In this document: in pieces, positions 32,618-47,200 of the stretch
How the letters are laid out: each line of letters starts with the position of its first letter
Numbering within the stretch: position 1 is the first letter of the stretch
Origin: Phragmites australis
Lineage: Eukaryota; Streptophyta; Magnoliopsida; Poales; Poaceae
DNA: 64,000 nucleotides
Assembly: GCF_958298935.1 (NCBI RefSeq)
Contig: NC_084932.1
Location: forward strand, 8,535,501 to 8,599,500
Reading direction: 5' to 3'
Notes under the pieces: model-generated
What the model was told of the DNA's origin: nothing
Seen by the model: the letters and a program-made list of their open reading frames with translations, nothing else
The model's database searches: none
Position numbers and translations under genes: made by a program

Positions 32618-35360
32618 TGTAACGACCCAAAATCATCTACCCAAAAATTTTTACCAGGAAATTAAAGGAATAAAGAAAGGAGGAAAGAAAAGGAATCAAA
32701 TAAAAAAGAAAAACCTCCACAGGCTTCCCCTCCCTCTCTTGCCCCTCTCCCGGCCCAACCCTCCTCTTCCTCCTCTCCCTGGCCTCTAGCCTAGCGCGCT
32801 GAACCAGCCCGCGCTCTCCCCCTCCCTCGCGCATTCGCCCAGCCCACCCCTCCCCTCAATTTCTCTCCCACGCGCCCATCCTTCGGCCACGTCCATGTCC
32901 ACGCCGGCCTATGACCACACCTGCCATGCGCCTCTCTCTCACGCGCAAGCACCACTCGAGAGATCTCCCACCACCGTCGTAACTTCGCCATCGTAGCCGT
33001 GCCCCTCCTCACATCCCCGACGCCATCTGAGTCCATGCCCATGATCACCGACCGCATCTCATTGTCATCCATCGCTTCACGTGGAGTTCCGGCCACAACA
33101 CAGGGCTCTAGCCGCCACCGAAGCCTTGGCATTGAAGCTCGTCGTTGCTAAGCTATCCTGATGTGTTCATGTGCTTCAAACGAGTTCGCCTTCATCCCCT
33201 GGTGATGTTCTGCCACTCGTCAATATCGTCTGGGTTGTGTCGCGCCGTTTACGACAGCCCTACGTCGTCGCCCTCAAATCGGAGCCCAGGTAGCCCCTTC
33301 CTCCACCGTTAGATCTTTCACGTGTAGCCAGGATTAGAACACCCTCATACCCCTTTTGCCTCGGTCTAGCCAGCTTAAGTAAAGCCACGTCAATTATCCA
33401 CGTCGGCATGCCATGTGGGCACTTTGTCCGACGTGGCAAGCCTCATCAGCAGCTCGTGCCCAGTCAGCATGCCACATCAGCATAACCCTTTTCCCTTTTT
33501 CTTTTATTCCTCTGCTAACGTCAGCTTGCGTAATAATTCTCTTTTTTTAGTAGGAAAATAATTCAATAAATCTGAAAATTAGGTTTTTTTAATATATAAT
33601 TTGGGAAAATTCTTTATTTAATCTAAGAATCTTTTATATATGTTTTTCAATGATAAATAAATGTTTTAATTATTTTTTATGGTTAAAAATAATAAATAAA
33701 ATTCTAAGAATGTTTTATGGTTTAAATAATGTTTCTTTAATGTTTTTAATTCTGTAGGAAATAATTATGATAAATCAGAAAATAAATTTTTCTTTAGTAA
33801 AATAATTTGGAATAATCTATTTTAATCCTTTTTAGTGTTCCTTTAATTCCTAAAATTCCTAGAAAATAGCAGGAGCCTCTAGAAAATCCCAAGAAAATTC
33901 TACACCCTTCTTTCACCCTTCCAAAGCCATATCTCCACTGTTGCAACTCTGATCTAATCGTTCCTCCATTAATAATTTACCAAAAATTATAAAAATAATA
34001 AATTGAGTTGTTTGATGTGTTTGCCTTGTTTTCTTTTGCGATTAGATGATGCCCTCAAAAAGGAAGAGTTTGTAGGTTTCCAGGACTAGGAATTCAAAGT
34101 TCCCACTGAGTACAAGGGTGAAGGCAAGTTGTCCTTGATGCATTTTGATCCTATGTTTTAAATATTTTTGTTTACAAAATTGCATGCTTATAGTTGTCGG
34201 TGGGAAACCCATGATAGGCAATACCTTAGCTTCCTTGTATCTACCTCATCGCCTCGGTTTTGGTGAGATCAGGGGTAGTACTGCTTAGCCATGCTTGGAA
34301 ACAAAACTTGGTTTGATAACTTGACAAAGGCTATATGCAGTGAGATAAAATTGTGTTTTTTAGCAACATAGACTAGGAAATTGAGCAAGAGGTTGGGTTG
34401 GTTGTCAAGGGCAGGTGGATGGTAGTCTTTCTCAATTCAATTAAGGATTGATTCATGGTACTATTGGACTGAGCTTTACGGTACAACCACAAGTCCGGTA
34501 TGGGATGGGCCTGACTGAATAATTAGTTTTCTCCTAATATAGTGTAGATCAAGTAGAGGAATGGGGAATAGATGAGATTTCCTTGGAACTGTCTGGCACA
34601 AGAGGGGGCTTCTATTGTTGAGGATATTTGTATATCGGCAGTGAAACCACATCGGGTACACACTTGTTGAGAGAAGACTTTGGAAAGGCCTTGCAGTGAG
34701 AATTCTAGTTGCACACCTCGGAAGTGTGTAAGTGTTGGCTAACATGGGCATAACTGGTGATCACGTCTTATGGGTAAAGTGTACAACCTCTGCAGAGTGT
34801 AAAACTGATATATCACCAGCGCTCACAGTCATGAACGGCGAGGAATACCACACATGATTAGAACATTTTGGAAATGTTTTGGAAAACCTTGGATGGATGG
34901 GTCATTCATGGTTGTGGGAACCATGTTTGAGGTGGTCAACTTCAATTGAGGTCAAGAATGTTTTTACTAAATTTTTCTTTTATGCAAATAAGCTCTTGTA
35001 AGTTTTATTATTGTGATTGGCTTCACTTCATTACTTTACCACAACTTGCGTAATACGAGATGTACTCACACTTGTTGTAACTTCACTAATCAGTCGACGA
35101 AGATTCTGATGGCTACTCTGAAGAGAATGTGCTATGAGGTGGTGCTCTCCATCGACTACCTGCGGAATGGAATAATAAAGGATCTACGCTAGCTGCGGTT
35201 TTATTTGCTTCTTGTTGACCCTCGAAGGTCCCTTTGTAATAACGGATAAAATTATGACATTGTTCTTTTATTATCATCTATGAAGTCGTCATATATTGAG
35301 CTTGATTCCTGGCTCAGTATATGGAATGGATATTGGTCTGTTCTTAGACCGGTCCCGACA
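32618..35360 (+). repeat. Solo LTR of a Ty3-gypsy element
   Basis: A 2.74 kb unit starting TGTAACGACC and ending GGTCCCGACA, an inverted-type pair expected of LTR ends, with 4-of-5 matching flanks. The phrase cttatgggtaaagtgtacaacctctgcagagtgt near 34765 is related to the gypsy LTR at 60254. No primer site or internal region follows, so recombination between two LTRs probably removed the rest. A long C-rich leader-like part (32710-33300) lies in its 5' half. Frames inside are not genes. Confidence 0.8.
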
Positions 35361-35365
35361 GAACG

Positions 35366-37300
35366 CTTAAATGTACTAATCTTTTTGTGTATGATAAAAA
35401 ATCAGTTCTTAAATTAAGTTCACTTCTGTTTAAATTATCTTATGTCCTTTGTTAATGTGTGATTTATATTTCTAAGATAATGTATGATTTAAATTTGTTC
35501 TTGTTTATCTTGTATTTGAATTTCGGTGCCACCTGAACGTAGTAATAACATGTTAAAAGGAATCTATCTTGGAACCCTAGCATAAAACACAAGCTAGCTC
35601 AGTGGTAAGAAGGTTGGGTGGTCTTGAATTAAAATGGTTAGAAAATGGTGAAAAAAAGAGGGGGTGATTGCGGGCAATGCCTGGGTGACCTGGCTATCCC
35701 AAAAAGTATTTGTTTATTGTTTTTGGGCACATTTTACTATTCATCTTTTTTCAGCCTTTAAAACAGAGTACCACTGATGTCTTGTTTCCCAGAGTTCCAG
35801 CCGCAAACCATGGGAGATCACATGGCTACTTACCCGTGGGAGATAATGAATGGTAATCTCTGACGATATAACTGTGATGGCTCTGAAATCATGTGAGATG
35901 AGATCTTCCGAGTCGTATAAGATGAAGCTCTGTGTGACAGTGTTTGAAATCTTTTAATTGTTGAGCTATACTAGCACTGGGCATGGGCTAGTTTAAGCTT
36001 AGAATGGACCAATCTCGGGGCGATTATTTAAAAATCCCATTATTCTCAGCCACACACCGAAACAAGCAACGATATAGAAATAGAAATACTCATAATGGTA
36101 TAGAAGATGAATTAGGTAAATGCTTTTGAACTCACAGGAAACAGATCACAATTTTAAGTGAATTACAATGTTAAACACATAAGGCTCAATACTGTAAAGA
36201 TATTTCTTTTTCTTTTGCGAAAGTGTAGAAACTCTACTTGTAGCATCCTACAAGTAGGAAGTATAACCAACCGGGCCATACAACATGGCAGATAGACCGT
36301 TGATAATTGAGCCACTGAAAAAAGTCGTTCAAATCCAGCTAGCTTTTCGTCGTTACTGAAAGTACCTGTATTTTATACCATCAACTTGCTCACTGATGCA
36401 TTGAACTAGACCTTAAATGTATACAGATAAAGCATGACAGCAATTAGTTTAGGTTGTGTCTGGTTCTGATCACTAACAGAGTTATATATATGCATGCTTC
36501 AGCCTTTTGCAGGGAACACACATCATTTTTTGCTCTGACGAATTTGTTCCTGGTCAGGCAAGAAAAGACAGCCAAGAAAGCATTTGATTAATCCTGAAAC
36601 GTGCAGCCAGTCACGTTGTGTCCCAAGGATTTTATAGCCGAAGTGCCCAACTCGCCCATATGTGGATGTGTGATGAATTGAACGATGGATGAGGAGAACA
36701 TCCGTTTCAAAAAAACAAAAAAAAAATCAAGCTTTAAATCACACTTGACGTATCACTCCAGAACAGCAAATCAAGTAAAGTACGATGTCCTCTCCCTAAA
36801 ATTGCAGTGAGACATCACATTCTGCTACTGCTGCTGCTGCTGCTACTCTTTTTCTTCTTGAAACAGTGACATTTTTCTTTCTTCAAACATATTCTCATCT
36901 TCGAGGGAGACTAGAATCTGTGACCATAACGGCAGGAATATTACACTGAGGAATGGGCGCTGCCGGCTTGCCACCCGGGCGGCGGTAAACGCCACGGCGC
37001 ATGTCTGCAAATTGCCGGCGTCCTGGTCAGTCGCTTCGCCCTGTCCCTCCTAGTCCCATGTGGCGTGAGATTGGGAGCAGTTGATGGTCAAACTGCATTG
37101 GTGGAATACTCGATCAAGACTGCAATCTGCACAACGCTTGGTAACACCTGCCCAAAACGTTTCTTTCACCAGGCATGATTCTCTTTCACCAGGCTTGACA
37201 CCACTTTGTAATAGTAATTCGATCTACGCCTAAAAAGTAGTAATGAAATTGATTTATGCACCAAGACGCATCACAAAGAAAAAACTATGTTGCCCTTCAT
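35366..37300. other. Intergenic region downstream of CNOT11
   Basis: No gene recognised. It contains the CACTA-like motifs at 35808-35920, a short CTG-repeat (36820-36845), and a GC-rich patch (36950-37080) with no convincing reading frame. Confidence 0.4.
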
Positions 37301-38178
37301 TTTAATTATTTATTTACCGAGTAAACAGTAACCGGCAACCACCTGATCCAGCTATGGCGCCCGATCTGCACCAAGAACCGACTCAAACAAGTAGCATCCG
37401 CAAAATTTCTTTGGGCCACTGAAAGGCATTTGGCACGCAGGAATTCAACAGGGAAACAAAACCAAGTGCATCTCATAAATCCCAAGTACACTGCAACGGA
37501 AGGAAGTGGAACGGCTGAATACAGCTTTCCTTTGCCCACATATCTTTCACAGGCTGCAGGTTATTGCTGTGACACCTGAGCATGATCTGACTTTAGTCCA
37601 TCATGCACTTGTACACAGATCTTGAAAACAGATGTTGGGTATATAACCTTGAGGAACGAAATTTGATCAAACAACCACCCATATTCCTTTAACATTAAAA
37701 GATCCATGTATGTACGTGCAGCAAGTATCACAGACTAATCCATCTTGGTTGCCTTGCCATTGTCTGACCATTCATTCATTTTGGGGGGGGCTTGCCATTG
37801 TTGGCTGATACATGAAAACAGAATGCCCCACAAATTTTGCCACGATACAGATCTGTCATCATGTCCATGGGAACACATATCTCAGGCTTAGTGCATTGTA
37901 TGATACAACGACACCGCCGACAGGACTGATTCAACGAACTGAACCTGGAAAACAGCTATGGGGCACGCCGCCCCCCCCCCCCCCCCACCTCCCTGGTCTT
38001 TCTGAGAGGAAGAGGATAGCTTAATGACAACTAATACACCGAGAAGAGCTATGATCTATAAAGTCCGTACCAATCACGGATTAGCAGTTCGACACGAAAA
38101 CACAGAGCTATGGATGTACACAATGGAAAATTTTGTTTAGAGAACTGAACTGAACTCCAACAGATCATACAATGCCCT
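37300..38178 (-). other. CNOT11 3' UTR (probable)
   Basis: Lies between the CNOT11 stop and an AATAAA on the minus strand at 37309-37314. It includes a G-run and a long C-run (about 37970-37986 on the plus strand). The true poly(A) site is not visible from sequence alone, and the UTR could be shorter. Confidence 0.4.
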
Positions 38179-38276
38179 TCATTCTAAAGATTTGAGGAGC
38201 CTGAACAACCCAGCCGCTTCTCTTATTCGTGAGAACGCGATGCAGAATGCTTGTACCTCGACGAAGAGATCTTGCA
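38179..38276 (-). CDS. CNOT11: CNOT11 exon 12 (last coding exon)
   Basis: Residues 418-449, [12 protein letters not shown] to LFRLLKSLE, then TGA at 38181-38179. Acceptor gtgcag/TGCAAG. Confidence 0.92.
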
Positions 38277-41200
38277 CTGCACAAAACGAAGCATCCAGAA
38301 AAAATGTCATGGACTACATGGTACAAACATTTCAATCCTAATCAACAATGGATTAAGTACTACACAAACGATCAGAAGTCTTACATTATACAAAATCAAC
38401 AGTCAAATTAAGAAAGGGAAACAATATGTACTGATAAAAATTAGCATACTTATGCACGCTTCAAGAAACCATTAGTTTCCGCTGAAACATTTGTAACAGC
38501 CCAGTTCATAGCCTGAATGACTCAATTTCATCTGTCTTTTTTTTGTCAACAGATGCTACTTAGACATTATTATAACATCAAAAAGTGAAGAAAAAAATAC
38601 TCAATTTTGCCATTTGAGGGTACAAAGGAAGAAAAACAGTCAGTTTTCACTAACAGACCAGCTGCTGACTTTTGGGGGAACAGATATCTAACCATACTTC
38701 TATGATTGTTACAACTTAGTTCCAAAAGGTAACACAATTCATTGCGGATACAGTCAGCACAACTTTAAATTTTTTCACATATAATGAGTGCACCATTTTA
38801 CATTTCTTTTGAAACCTTCTTATACCAGGACCAGACAACTTTAGATTTCTGGCAAGTCACAACTACGACAGGGCACCTCCCTATACTAAGGTATATACAC
38901 AGATAATAAACAATTAAACATCATGTTGAACACAGGCTTTCAGCAATCCACTGAGTTGATTACAATGAGAAAGGAACATTGAAAATCAGTTAATCAAAGT
39001 GGAGAGAGATCACTTCTGCATATATTTAATGTGAACTCAGAGCAGAGTGCACATTATTTTCCAAATCTGTGATTGAAGTAGAAAAGTTTACAGTACTATC
39101 TGCATAACAGCATGTTATTATTTTTCCCAGTGGATCAAACATGATGATTTTTTAAGTGTTAACAGTAGATAAATCAAACTGAGTAGTTTGCATAGAACAT
39201 GCAAATTCAAAATATTGTACAACTAGAGAAGTCTTATGGTTGGGGTCTGTACTTAGCACAATAGAATAAATAAATAGAACTGCATTAAACGTACAATATG
39301 AGAACTGCACATTGATACACTCACCATTTATTATCTTGTTTCGAATGAGACTCTGTAGAAAAACACATACTAATCTCACTAGTCTATTTTGCATGTATTT
39401 ATCCTGCAAGCAATGTCATTAAAAAAACATTATCAATGTTTCACACATTAAACAAAGTGATGTGCATCAAATTTAACAAATAGGTATATCCAACTTTTCC
39501 TTCCAATAGTCAACAGAGACAAAAGTGTTCCTTCACTTTACTATGTGCAAGGCCAGAATGGTAAATACAGTATAAAAGTACATCAAAAGGAGGAAATAGA
39601 TGGGTATTCTTATATCAGCAAGAGTTGAAGAAATGACATTCGTGGTTTTCAGAAATTTAGTGCCCCCAGATTTTCAAAACAGCTTGAACTTGACATTCAA
39701 ATTTAAACTTCTACAAGCTTTCAAACTAATTATGATTTCTCTTTGGCACTTTTCGAGAAATTACCTCTGGTAAAGAGTAAAAAACAGGAACCAGACATGC
39801 TCCAATAACCACTTTGTAATCCCTGATGGGACATGTTGGGCAATAGAAGGAAAAGGAAAAATAAAACAGACAGTTGTTACAATTTACTTTTTTCTACTTC
39901 AAACACATTCGAGGTGATTGCACTAGATATGTTATGCAAAAGAATAGTTGTTAGGTCCATATATGCAATATATTGATAAGTGTGCCGAACAAAATTCCCA
40001 TCTTTGAGACAATTAGAACTTGATTGAGGACAAGTACATCAACAACTAGGGATCGTCCAAAGAATCATTTAGCATGCTACAGAAAACTACGAAGCCCACA
40101 ACTAATGTTGGAATCATGTTACTATAATTATCCAAAGATGATCACTGCTGAACTACCACAAACAATGACATGCAAAATTAAGATTCAAACCTTAATGTCT
40201 TCACACGATCTAATACAGTTTGAGATGTAGTCATGAATGAATCCTGGCGGTAGAACTACTGCAGTAGTGAGCCTGTTTACTACTTCCATTGAATGCAGGC
40301 TCATTTCCATGTGGACGAGAACATCAAAGTATCTGTCAAACAAAAAGGCAAGTGTGAAATGTGATGTGCAGTTTTACACAATAGTGACAAAGATGAAGAA
40401 TATATAATATAACAAAAGAAACAGCTGTTATACATACGCGTCCATGTCCGGAGAGTTGATTAGCTTTGAAAGAAATTCAACAGCAATATGTGGATTATGT
40501 TCAACAAGGTCCTGAAACAAGAAAATTGTCAGACCATCAACACAAAGCATGCAAAGGATTCAACATGGTGTCAAAAGCAAGTACATACAGGGAGCTTCTG
40601 TGGTGTCATCCCGCAATGATAGACTAGCTTCCAGTCCTTCGCCAACTCTCTCACAATTTGCTGTAAGAAGTTATAAATCCATTAGAGATTTAAAATGATA
40701 TAAATAGCACAATAAAATGGAAATGTAGGGTTGGGGCCACTATAGAGCATCTTGTTGTTATGTGCATGCCCCGCTAAAACACATTATTGGGCTATTAGCC
40801 CACTACAACACTACACATAGCATATTGTGGTTACTACCATTATTTTACAAATATGTTCAGGTTTGTTTATGATTAATTTATTGCATATTCCATGTTTCTG
40901 AATAGCACTCATTTTCTATCAAAGTCCTGACACTTTCCTATCTAGACGTTTACATTTTCAGTTCTTCCTTTTTTTAGCGACAAAGCCAGTTTCACTTCTT
41001 AATTCAGGAAAGTGAGTGGTAACCGGAAAGCAAGTGGTTAACCAATCGCTCAACACTTCTGCAGCATGAAAACATATGTTGCTATGGGCCCAGATAGAAG
41101 AACGAAGGTTGTAGACATGCCCACACGGGCAGCACCTAGATAGGGGTCCTTGACCACCCAACAGGGGGCACTCACCTGTTGTATTAATGAAACCAGACAG

Positions 41201-44200
41201 CCAAGAAAGTGAGGCAAAGATAAGTTTATGGAGACCTCATTTCTCTTAATCTTCTTAGGAATCTCCAATTCTCATTAGCCTAAAAAACTAGGATATTAGA
41301 ACTATGCTGCTATAACTTAATATACCCAACGAAGCATCATGTCTGAAAAGGTAATCTCTAGCTGAATCAGGTACTTGACAAAATTGACAATTTAACAAAG
41401 AATTTTCTCTACAAACTTAGGTATTTAAGAGCTGGCTCAATTGTTGCACTGGCCCACTGCCATCAACTTGTTCCTGCTATAGTGTGGCCCATGAATGCAT
41501 CTGTAATATTTCTCCCTACCACAGAAACACCTCGACCTAAAGCTAGAACTCAGTCAAGAAGTCTCGGTGACCAGCAGCCCTTACCACTAGACCTAATTTT
41601 CCAAGTTTCCGGTTCAGGCAAGAATGAAGCGCCTTAATCAGGGCGTGAAAGGACTTGCAAAGACACAATTCAAGCAATCCAAGAAAAATGCTATTTAATT
41701 CACAACAATATCTATTACTTTAAAAGTCGAGTTGCTTTCATCTCCCTCAAAAACCTCTATACAAAACGGAAAAAGAATCACATCCAAGACAAATCTACTA
41801 ACTTTTAGAAAAAAATTATTTTATCTAACAAACCAACCACTCCCTCACAAAAATTCCTTTTCTTGCCTCCTCCTCATCCTCTCATCGTCCTTTAGCTCTT
41901 CCCAAGTCACCACTACCAAACAAGGCTACAGCAAACCATGCCCCCATAACCCTCTCTATCCCAGTCAAGGCTGTGTCCAATTTTTCGGGAGGAGGGTATA
42001 GTGCAATCTGGGAGCAGTGCCCGTGGTGCAACTTATGTCACCACATAGCTCTCTTGGGCTAGGAGTGGAGCTGAAGATGTAGCGTAGACAAGCACAATGG
42101 CTGAGGTGCGAGATGAGCACATCTAGGTGCCATAGCGGAGCCAAGGGCATACCGCAAACCGAGCTCGATGACTTTGGCACGACATCCTAGGGTATGACAT
42201 ATTCTGTCCATAACAAAGCACGAGAAGGACAAAGTTTTCTTGATCAAATTTATAGGAACAGAATTGCAATATCTACTACCTATACAAAATAGGAATAAAC
42301 CTAATTAACCCCTTCAACTTTGGGGATCCGGCTACTTATCCTCCAAACTACAAAACCATTTAAACAACCCACGAACTATGCAAAACCATCTAAATGACCA
42401 CCTAAGGTGATTTTTTTCTCCATGGTTGATAACATGGCCGACAATGTTTCGCTTACCCAGCAATCAATCATTTAATAAATATGTACTCACCGAGCCCACA
42501 TTTCATACATTATACACTTTTCCTCCTTACACTCTCCATCTCTCTCCTTGGTGCCAATCCTGCTAACACCCCCTTCCATTGCTGCCGGCTATGTACCACC
42601 GATACTTCACTAACACAACCATACATGTATACAATACACCGAAACTTCAATACTTTGATATGTTCTCTATATTACCATAGTCGTCCCTTTGATAATTGTG
42701 TATCACCGTATCAGTATCTGCTATGGGTGACACATAGGTTGCCGGTCTCCACCCTTACTATCCCCATCTCTTCCAAGGTTGATGGCCCACTCCCATCAAC
42801 ATATGACATGGAATGGAGATCCATCTACCTGGACTTGATCAATCTATTATCTTCTTTTCTCCACCCATCCAAATTAGGATTTTTCTTTTACGTGAATGGC
42901 GTGGGATTGAGATCCATGAATCCATGCTTAGATCCATTTCTACTTCTCTCTTGTGTCGCCTCCATCCATCTGGACTTGGATTGATTTCTTTTGTCTAGTG
43001 TGGAGAGGAGATCCATCCATATGGACTTGGATTTATTTCTTTTGTGCGACTGTTGCAAAGTAGAGATCCATGCATGCAAACTTGGATTTATTTTTTCTTT
43101 GGTCAGTAAGGAACAATAGCTTCCTTGATCAGATAGGGTTTTTGTTTTGTTGGTTGTCCTTGAAATGTTTCTTCCTTTCTCTCCAATCAATTCGATTTGA
43201 TGTGGGTTTGTTTTGCCTCTGGTAAGTCAATCTCGAGTCGTTGCGCCGATTCACTCAAGCCACCTGGTGCACAAGTTTGAGAGGTGGCAGCAACTAACAA
43301 GTTGACCGAAGCGGGAGAAGCCCTCTGTGCCTTGAGGACGGCATATGGGGAAGGACATGAACGATGAGTTGTGTTGGTACCAGTAATGCCCATGCGGACG
43401 GCACAAGGTACGTCTTTGCATACGGCTCGAACAGCATCACACTACGGCCAAAAAGGCCCGAGGAGGATCCGCCACACGCATCCCACGTGAGAGGAACTAG
43501 ACTTTGACACATTGGGGTTTTCAGATATGCAGCCACATCACAAGTCATGGTGGCAAAACCCCTTAGGGGTTTATTTTGATAGTTTCGCATAGTCATGTAG
43601 GCATAGTTTAGGGGTTGTTTACACAGTTTTATAATCCAAGGGGTGCATTGACGGTTAGAGAGGGACTTGGCTGTGTTCGAACTCAACCCCAAAGTTCAAG
43701 AGGTCATTTAGACTTTCCAATCAAAAAATGACTTACAAGATCAAGGTTAGGCAAGCAAGATCCATCACCCCATCACAAATCATAATGGGTCATTGGTTGA
43801 GTCTAAGTAGAGCACCCATAAGTCTTTGAATGGAAAGGAAAAAATCTAGACCACTAACAAGAACTCAACTTTCAAGTTTTTCACATCACAATACTCAAGC
43901 GGTGAACATCTCTTATTCTCAATTGCATTAGCTTCATAATGTGGAGGTTATTCTAGCGCCAGATAAAGTGAATTGTGTTTGTTTGAACCATGGTCACTAG
44001 CAATTATTCTCTTGTTGGTACAATGATATGGTTTGAGCTATCAACGTGTCCTAGAATCTTGTCAAGGAGTTGTCATCACTACTTAGTTTCTATCTCAAGG
44101 ATCAGTAGTTTCTTCAGTAATGGAAATTGTCAATGCATTTTGAGGGCAAGGATACCAACAATGCGGTGCCCTTGCTGCATCGACCTGAAGCATGTGACAA

Positions 44201-47200
44201 GTAACTAGCTATAGCATCAACAGTCATTATTAGGAAGGTTCCTTCTAGACATAAGTTCTGAAGGATATGAATTAGTTACATGGCATCAAAACCTTGCATC
44301 ATGTCTCGGGAAGGGTTCGACCTCATAGCATATCACAACCATAGTAGTCCTTAACCTCTAAGGGAGGATGTTCCTTGCCTTGCCATGCTAATCAATCAAG
44401 CCACCTCCTGAAGAGGGAAAGATAGCATTGTTTTGTATATGTTTGGATCTATATAATTTGTTTGGCAGTAGCGTGTTCATGTTTGAAATTACAATAGCTA
44501 TGGAGAAGGTATATTATATATTGTATTCAATATCTCTACAGGGGAAAAGAACACCAAAAGGAATATATAGATATTTTGTTCTTTAACAATAACGAAAATT
44601 AGATTGCCTATTTTCACAAAATATATCCAAGACACAAGGTAATGCATAGTAACCCACAAGAAATATATAGATATTTTGTTTTGTTTGATAGGAACCTTCA
44701 GTGCTTCCTTTGGGGTTAACAACACTTCTGCCACACATGTGAAATGGCAATACTATGATAACTTTTCTCTTCTTTCAACAAATCTCTGAGTGTCCCATTT
44801 ATGTTTTATCTTGGAACATAGTATCGAATAACTGAATAAATATGGCAATAAAATTTTATTTTTCCAATTTTAGTGGTTTGAAACCCCTATGATTGGGTTG
44901 GCCCACTACCATGTTTCCGGTTACGCCTGCTGTAGACCTTGCCGAAGAGTGCTTCCCTAGGAGGCATAGCTATACATTTCTGTTATGGCATATATACTAA
45001 ATATTAGCATTAAACAAACATGAGCATTAGAGCATTATGATATTTCCAATAATACACTACATAACATAAGCATTCAAGCATTATGATATTTCCAATAATA
45101 GACTACATAAATATGAGCATTAGAACAATATCGTCCAAGCAAAATGTAATTGCTACATTTGCAACACAACTAACTTTTAAAAGCAAGTAGAATACAGACA
45201 GCAAGCCCTAACACTTATCAAACATATAAACAAACACTATTAGCCTTTTAAAAGCAAGTAGAATACAGACAACAAGCCCTAGCACTTATCAAACATATAA
45301 ACACTATTAGCGCTGCTCATTTTGAATAGTGTGATTAACTTCAATATCTTTTTGAACAACATGAAGCATTTTGCACCAAAATATCATGTCTCACTATCTG
45401 GCATCACAAAACTTTATTACCATATTTGTACAACCTGCTATTTGAAACAGTAGGGTGTACATGTAGTATTTATGTGTAAAAACAATTAATCATTCATAAT
45501 TTGAGGTTGACGGACTAAAGTGGAGTGTTCCACATGTGATAGCGAAAGGAAAAAAACAAACTAATGCTTTATCCAAGATCCTCTTTTTGTGTGTCCACCA
45601 AACTTTCTAACTGCTACGTGTGAGTCCCTCTTTCTCGACTTACATAAGTCCGGGTCCGGGCCCCATATTACTAAATGAACTATATATGCCATTTTTAAGA
45701 TTAGTTAGCTAAAAAAATAGAGAGTAAAAATAAATGCATGAAATCCATATAAAAAATGTTACAAAATTTACTTAAAATAATATAAATTTGTATATCCTTT
45801 TATGTTTTTAAGTATGTTCCTCCTTTTCAAACAATTAAATTATAGCTCAAATCAACAAACTTATAGTTTCAATCGTCCTTAAAGCTAGACAACTTGGAAC
45901 AGTTGAGCTAGGATGGACAATCACCACATGTCCCCTTTGAAACCTTTTAGAGAAAAAGTATTCCATTAATCCTAGAGCACTATCACCTTGTGTGCAATTG
46001 GCATTTCCACTATCCACATGTCACATGGACTGCTCTAGTTGCCCTTCAATTCATCGCAAGTCGCCTCGGGTTGAGGCACCCTGCACTGGCCATGCATGTG
46101 TTACACTAAGCGTCTGGGAACCTCAAGTTACCTAGCCTCACTATGCCTTTGCACAACCTCACTTGTCTTCTTAACCATTGCACAATAATAGTTCCACAGA
46201 CTACTCCTTCAGTGGCATTCACTCTCGATAACCGCCAATTACACAATCCACATTTAGCAAAGCCTCTATAGATAGTGTTTGTCAGCGAATAGCTTCACTT
46301 TGTGAGAACAATAAAGGTGGAGAAGAGACAACAAAGCCAAGCTCTGTGAGTGGATGTGGGACTCATCCACTTATTGCACTTTGGTTGTGGGTTGTACCCA
46401 CAAGGTGCCTCTCTAATCACATGGCACGAGAGACTATTGAATAGTTAAAGCCTTTAAGGGCTCAAACAGAACAATGACAAATGTCTAATCCATACCTTTG
46501 AACTATCCCCCAAAGTATAGTCTCCACTCTAAACTCCAACAGTGCTTTGGGTTGTCACCGCTCTCAATATCACATAAAATTCAACCCCAATAGTACTATA
46601 AATGTTGGTTTTTGATAGGGGTGAAATAAAATCAAACACAAATGTAATAGTGGTTGAACCACATGAGTTTAGTATCCATATTTTTAAGCCATATAAACAA
46701 TTAGATATTTAGAAATCCAAAATAACTTGTGGAATGACAAGATAGTAGTAATATTTCATTATAATACACATGATAGTTAATCATTACATTTTATTCACCT
46801 AGCCAAAAGGAACACAAAGTTACATTAAGTTCAAAAATAGCCAATTAAGTAGAAGAACTGCAATAAAATACATTTATTGTTTTTTTTCGAATTTACATGT
46901 GTATGCAAAGGGTTTGAATTTAGATGGAAAAAACCAAACCATATTTGCACCCTTTTATTGCAAGTACAAGTACAAATTCAAACAATGAACTATTAATTGG
47001 ATGCAAAAAAAGCTAAGGCCCCATTTCAAAGGCAACGGATCAAAGGGAACCTAAAAACTTATTATTCACATAAAATTATATTTATCGTTTTATCACATCT
47101 GTGTCTGTATTTGCACCCTTTTGTTACAAATACAAGTACAAATTTGAATAATAAAATGCAAAAATCTAATGGCCTTGTTTGGAACATGCGAATGAAAAAA

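Noticed and set aside
36820..36845. Short CTG repeat as a coding polyglutamine or polyleucine tract
   Set aside because: No supporting open frame or splice context; it is a plain microsatellite.
42481..42984. 167-aa plus frame in CNOT11 intron 7
   Set aside because: Inside the long-TIR transposon, no recognisable domain, low-complexity composition.
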